Assembly (NCBI RefSeq): GCF_003814745.1
Contig: NZ_RKRD01000001.1
Location: 1-64,000 of the forward strand
Length of the DNA stretch: 64,000 nucleotides
From: Hydrogenoanaerobacterium saccharovorans
GTDB lineage: Bacteria > Bacillota > Clostridia > Oscillospirales > Ruminococcaceae
Reading direction: 5' to 3'
Position numbers and translations under genes: made by a program. Position 1 is the stretch's first letter. Every line of letters begins with the position of its first letter. Shown in pieces: positions 62,011-64,000 of the stretch. The notes below the pieces were generated by a model. That model ran no database searches, was not told the origin of the DNA, and saw only the letters and a program-made list of their open reading frames with translations.

Positions 62011-62751
62011 TTACTCTACATCAATATAACGTGCAGCGGCATAGCCGACATTGCCGTTGTAATTTACAACGTACCACCCCTGCCATTCTCCGAGAACAGT
62101 AATAGGTGCGCCGTCATATGCGCGGGCGATAATGGGCGCGCCGGTATTGGGGCGGCTGCGTATGTTGAGGTTACCCGATGTGACATTCACGGTACCGCTT
62201 TTAGCAGGTTGTGCAGGTATAAATGGGATGCCGAAAAACTGAGTAAGTGATTGCACGATATTGATAGCGATGCTTTGTATGTTGTCTTTAATCCAGTTTG
62301 CATCGTCTATGTTATCGTGGTAGGCAAGCTCAATAAAAACGCTGGGGGCGCGAGTAAGGCGCACTTCGCCAAGGTAGGTGGTGGGGAGGGCACGTACCAG
62401 CGAGGGGATAGGATAGATTTTTTTCAGGTTATTGGCAATAATTTCTGCTGCGCGTTTACCTTTAGCGCTGTAGGGGTAATAGTAAATGTCTGACCCGCGT
62501 ACTTCGCCGTAGCGCCCCTCGGGTGCAGCATTGGAGTGCAGGGCAACATGCAGGTCAAAATTACCTTGGTTGGATTGGCGTATGGAAGATGCAGCGGTCA
62601 TTTCAGGAGTGTTGCGAACATATTGAATGCCACTGGAGCGCAAATAGGGCAGCATGGCATCTGCAATTAGGTTCATGTAATACTCCTCAGTGCCGCCATT
62701 GACAAATAAGTTGTTTTCTTGTGTGGACGGGCTGAGATAGATGGTCGGCAT
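62011..62751 (-). CDS. N-acetylmuramoyl-L-alanine amidase with SH3 domain
   Basis: About 246 residues. An Amidase_3 domain starts MPTIYLSPSTQENN and shows VALHSNAAP and the late catalytic glutamate in FIELAYHDN. A C-terminal bacterial SH3 domain follows (GNLNIRSRPNTGAPIIARAY, GWYVVNYNGNVGYAAARYI) for wall binding. No signal peptide is present, so it may act in the mother cell/spore or leave by another route. GGAGG sets the ATG at 62751; the usual first zinc histidine of the family is replaced near the start. Confidence 0.88.
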   Translation of the reverse strand: MPTIYLSPSTQENNLFVNGGTEEYYMNLIADAMLPYLRSSGIQYVRNTPEMTAASSIRQSNQGNFDLHVALHSNAAPEGRYGEVRGSDIYYYPYSAKGKRAAEIIANNLKKIYPIPSLVRALPTTYLGEVRLTRAPSVFIELAYHDNIDDANWIKDNIQSIAINIVQSLTQFFGIPFIPAQPAKSGTVNVTSGNLNIRSRPNTGAPIIARAYDGAPITVLGEWQGWYVVNYNGNVGYAAARYIDVE

Positions 62752-62874
62752 AGTATTCCTCCAAAACAGATTATGTCTTTTACCAAAACACATTCTATTT
62801 TACGCAGTACTGCCAAATAACGTGAAAAAACCAGCCGCCCCCGCTGTTTTTCAGCTTGGAGGCAGCAAACATCG

Positions 62875-63507
62875 TTAAAGCTCTGGTCTGCCAACACATA
62901 CAGCATAGCGTTGGTTCGCAACCTTCCAGTTAATTGTATTAAACCAGTTGCTTATGTAATCGCCGCGGCGGTTTTGGTATTTTAGGTAATACGCATGTTC
63001 CCATACATCAAGCAAAAGAATGGGGCACAGCGGCAGCGGAGTATCCTGGTTAGGTGTCGACAGTATTTTCAGCCTGCCTTGCTTATCGCTGACAAGCCAA
63101 GCGTAACCCGAGCCAAAACGGTCAAGCGCAGCTTGCTTCATTCTTTCTTCAAAAATCTGATAACTGCCGAATTGCTGCAAAATGGCATCGCCCAACCAGC
63201 CTGCCTGCTCTCGGCTTGAATTGGGCGTCATACCCTCAAAATAAAGATTGTGGTTGTAAACCCCGCCGCCGTTGTTGCGCACAGCTGTTTGTATGGGGCG
63301 GGGGATACGCCCTAAATTGGTAAGCAGTTCGGTCAGGCTCCAAGTATGAAAGCGCGGGTAATTTGCCAAAGCTTTGTTTAAATTCTGCACATAGGTTGCC
63401 AAATGCTTATCGTGGTGGAAGTACATCGTTGCTTTGTCGATGTACGGTTCGAGAGCATCGTATTCATATGGCAGCGGGCGTAGTTCAAAGGGGTAATGCT
63501 CATCCAA
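62875..63507 (-). CDS. Fe/Mn superoxide dismutase
   Basis: About 210 residues. Metal ligands are seen in MYFHHDKH (first His), VYNHNLYF (His) and LLLDVWEHAYY (Asp and His). The end NTINWKVANQRY is typical. It turns superoxide into peroxide and oxygen. GAGAAAGG directly abuts the ATG at 63516 but is correctly spaced for TTG 63507, so the TTG start is preferred. The basis for iron or manganese preference cannot be read here. Confidence 0.92.
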   Translation of the reverse strand: MDEHYPFELRPLPYEYDALEPYIDKATMYFHHDKHLATYVQNLNKALANYPRFHTWSLTELLTNLGRIPRPIQTAVRNNGGGVYNHNLYFEGMTPNSSREQAGWLGDAILQQFGSYQIFEERMKQAALDRFGSGYAWLVSDKQGRLKILSTPNQDTPLPLCPILLLDVWEHAYYLKYQNRRGDYISNWFNTINWKVANQRYAVCVGRPEL

Positions 63508-63601
63508 AAGAATCATCCTTTCTCAAATATGCTGTTAATAGTATATTAAAAAAGAATTTATTTGGTTCACCGCTCTTTTGTAACATGTGAGGCTAAATAC
63601 T

Positions 63602-64000
63602 TTATCGGTTGAGGAGATAGACACCCAAATTGAGGTACCCCGCGAATATCGTCCAAACAAGGTAGGGGATTTGCAGGTATGCTGCCAAAGGGCTGACACG
63701 GTGAAAAAGAACAATCATCCATACAATGAGTACAATGAGCAAAAGCAGCCAGAAAAAAGCAAACAATATCCAACCCAAATTAAAAAACAATATTGGCCAA
63801 ATAAAGTTAACAGCAAGCTGCAGCGCATAGATGGTTAGTGCCGTTGCTTTTTGCGCCTCTGGTGCGTGAGACATAAAAACAAGGTATGCCGAAATACCCA
63901 TTAGTATATACAGAACTGTCCATACCACAGGGAACACCCAAGGGGGAGGTGCCAGTGGTGGCTGTATAAGACTTTGGTAAATTTTCATACTGTCTTTTGT
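63602..64000 (-). CDS. TspO/MBR-family membrane protein, 5' end beyond window
   Basis: At least 132 codons. MKIYQSLIQPPLAPPPWVFPVVWTVLYILMG is seen as the TspO pattern, with WTIFAGYLNLGVYLLN at the end. The in-frame codons TKDS before this Met match the conserved L-T-x-D-S-M-K-x-Y of full-length TspO, so the first helix is outside the window rather than missing. TspO binds porphyrins and other hydrophobic ligands and is linked to stress responses. Confidence 0.88.
   Translation of the reverse strand, partial: TKDSMKIYQSLIQPPLAPPPWVFPVVWTVLYILMGISAYLVFMSHAPEAQKATALTIYALQLAVNFIWPILFFNLGWILFAFFWLLLLIVLIVWMIVLFHRVSPLAAYLQIPYLVWTIFAGYLNLGVYLLNR

Overview
The window looks like chromosomal DNA of a low-to-moderate G+C, Gram-positive, probably anaerobic and spore-forming member of the Clostridia, most likely the Oscillospiraceae/Ruminococcaceae. 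The evidence is strong AGGAGG ribosome sites with frequent TTG/GTG starts, YesM/YesN-type two-component pairs, an Hcp hybrid-cluster protein, YpeB and SpoIID sporulation domains, a UroD-like methyltransferase/corrinoid-activator theme, and lipoproteins with lipobox signals. I see no phage, IS element or CRISPR array. The taxon is inferred from gene families only.

Layout. 0-0.4 kb is the end of an rRNA operon (5S 3' end), a broken tRNA-Asn copy and an intact tRNA-Asn. 0.7-10.5 kb holds lexA, a lipoprotein, typA, two envelope genes, a NERD-like membrane protein, an orphan degenerate sugar-type ABC ATPase, and serC-serA. 10.5-12.7 kb holds an HPr-like protein, an XRE regulator with a small membrane protein, and a DUF1638 gene. 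12.9-17.7 kb holds a corrinoid-activating (RACE) ferredoxin/ASKHA protein, hflX behind a leader-peptide/terminator region, a short MGMT with a flavoredoxin, and a TIM-barrel protein. 17.9-25.7 kb (minus strand) is one cassette: ribose-type ABC importer, UroD-like methyltransferase and a YesM/YesN pair.

26.2-34.3 kb is a complete argGHCJBDF cluster with a candidate ArgR box. 34.3-41.2 kb holds ypeB, a cysteine desulfurase with thiI, and a 937-residue CinA + sortase B + serine linker + SpoIID fusion, the most unusual gene here. 41.3-57.6 kb holds two small membrane proteins and then a sugar-response region: a second UroD-like protein, two AraC regulators, a DUF5107-TPR protein, a mutarotase-like protein, an arabinose-type ABC importer and a second YesM/YesN pair. 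57.6-64 kb holds hcp, a small membrane protein, an ECF sigma factor with an RsgI-like anti-sigma protein carrying cysteine-rich repeats, an amidase, a superoxide dismutase and a TspO gene cut by the window end.

How the parts fit. The two importer loci (17.9-25.7 and 42.8-57.6 kb) have parallel parts: UroD-like enzyme, RbsABC-family importer and YesMN pair. Neither has a glycoside hydrolase or sugar kinase, so they may take up small, possibly methylated, carbohydrates or cyclitols. The RACE/DUF1638 pair at 12-14 kb would suit a corrinoid methyl-transfer pathway, but no corrinoid protein is encoded here. The best candidates for something new are the CinA-sortase-SpoIID fusion, the two-peptide leader before hflX, and the cysteine-repeat anti-sigma protein.
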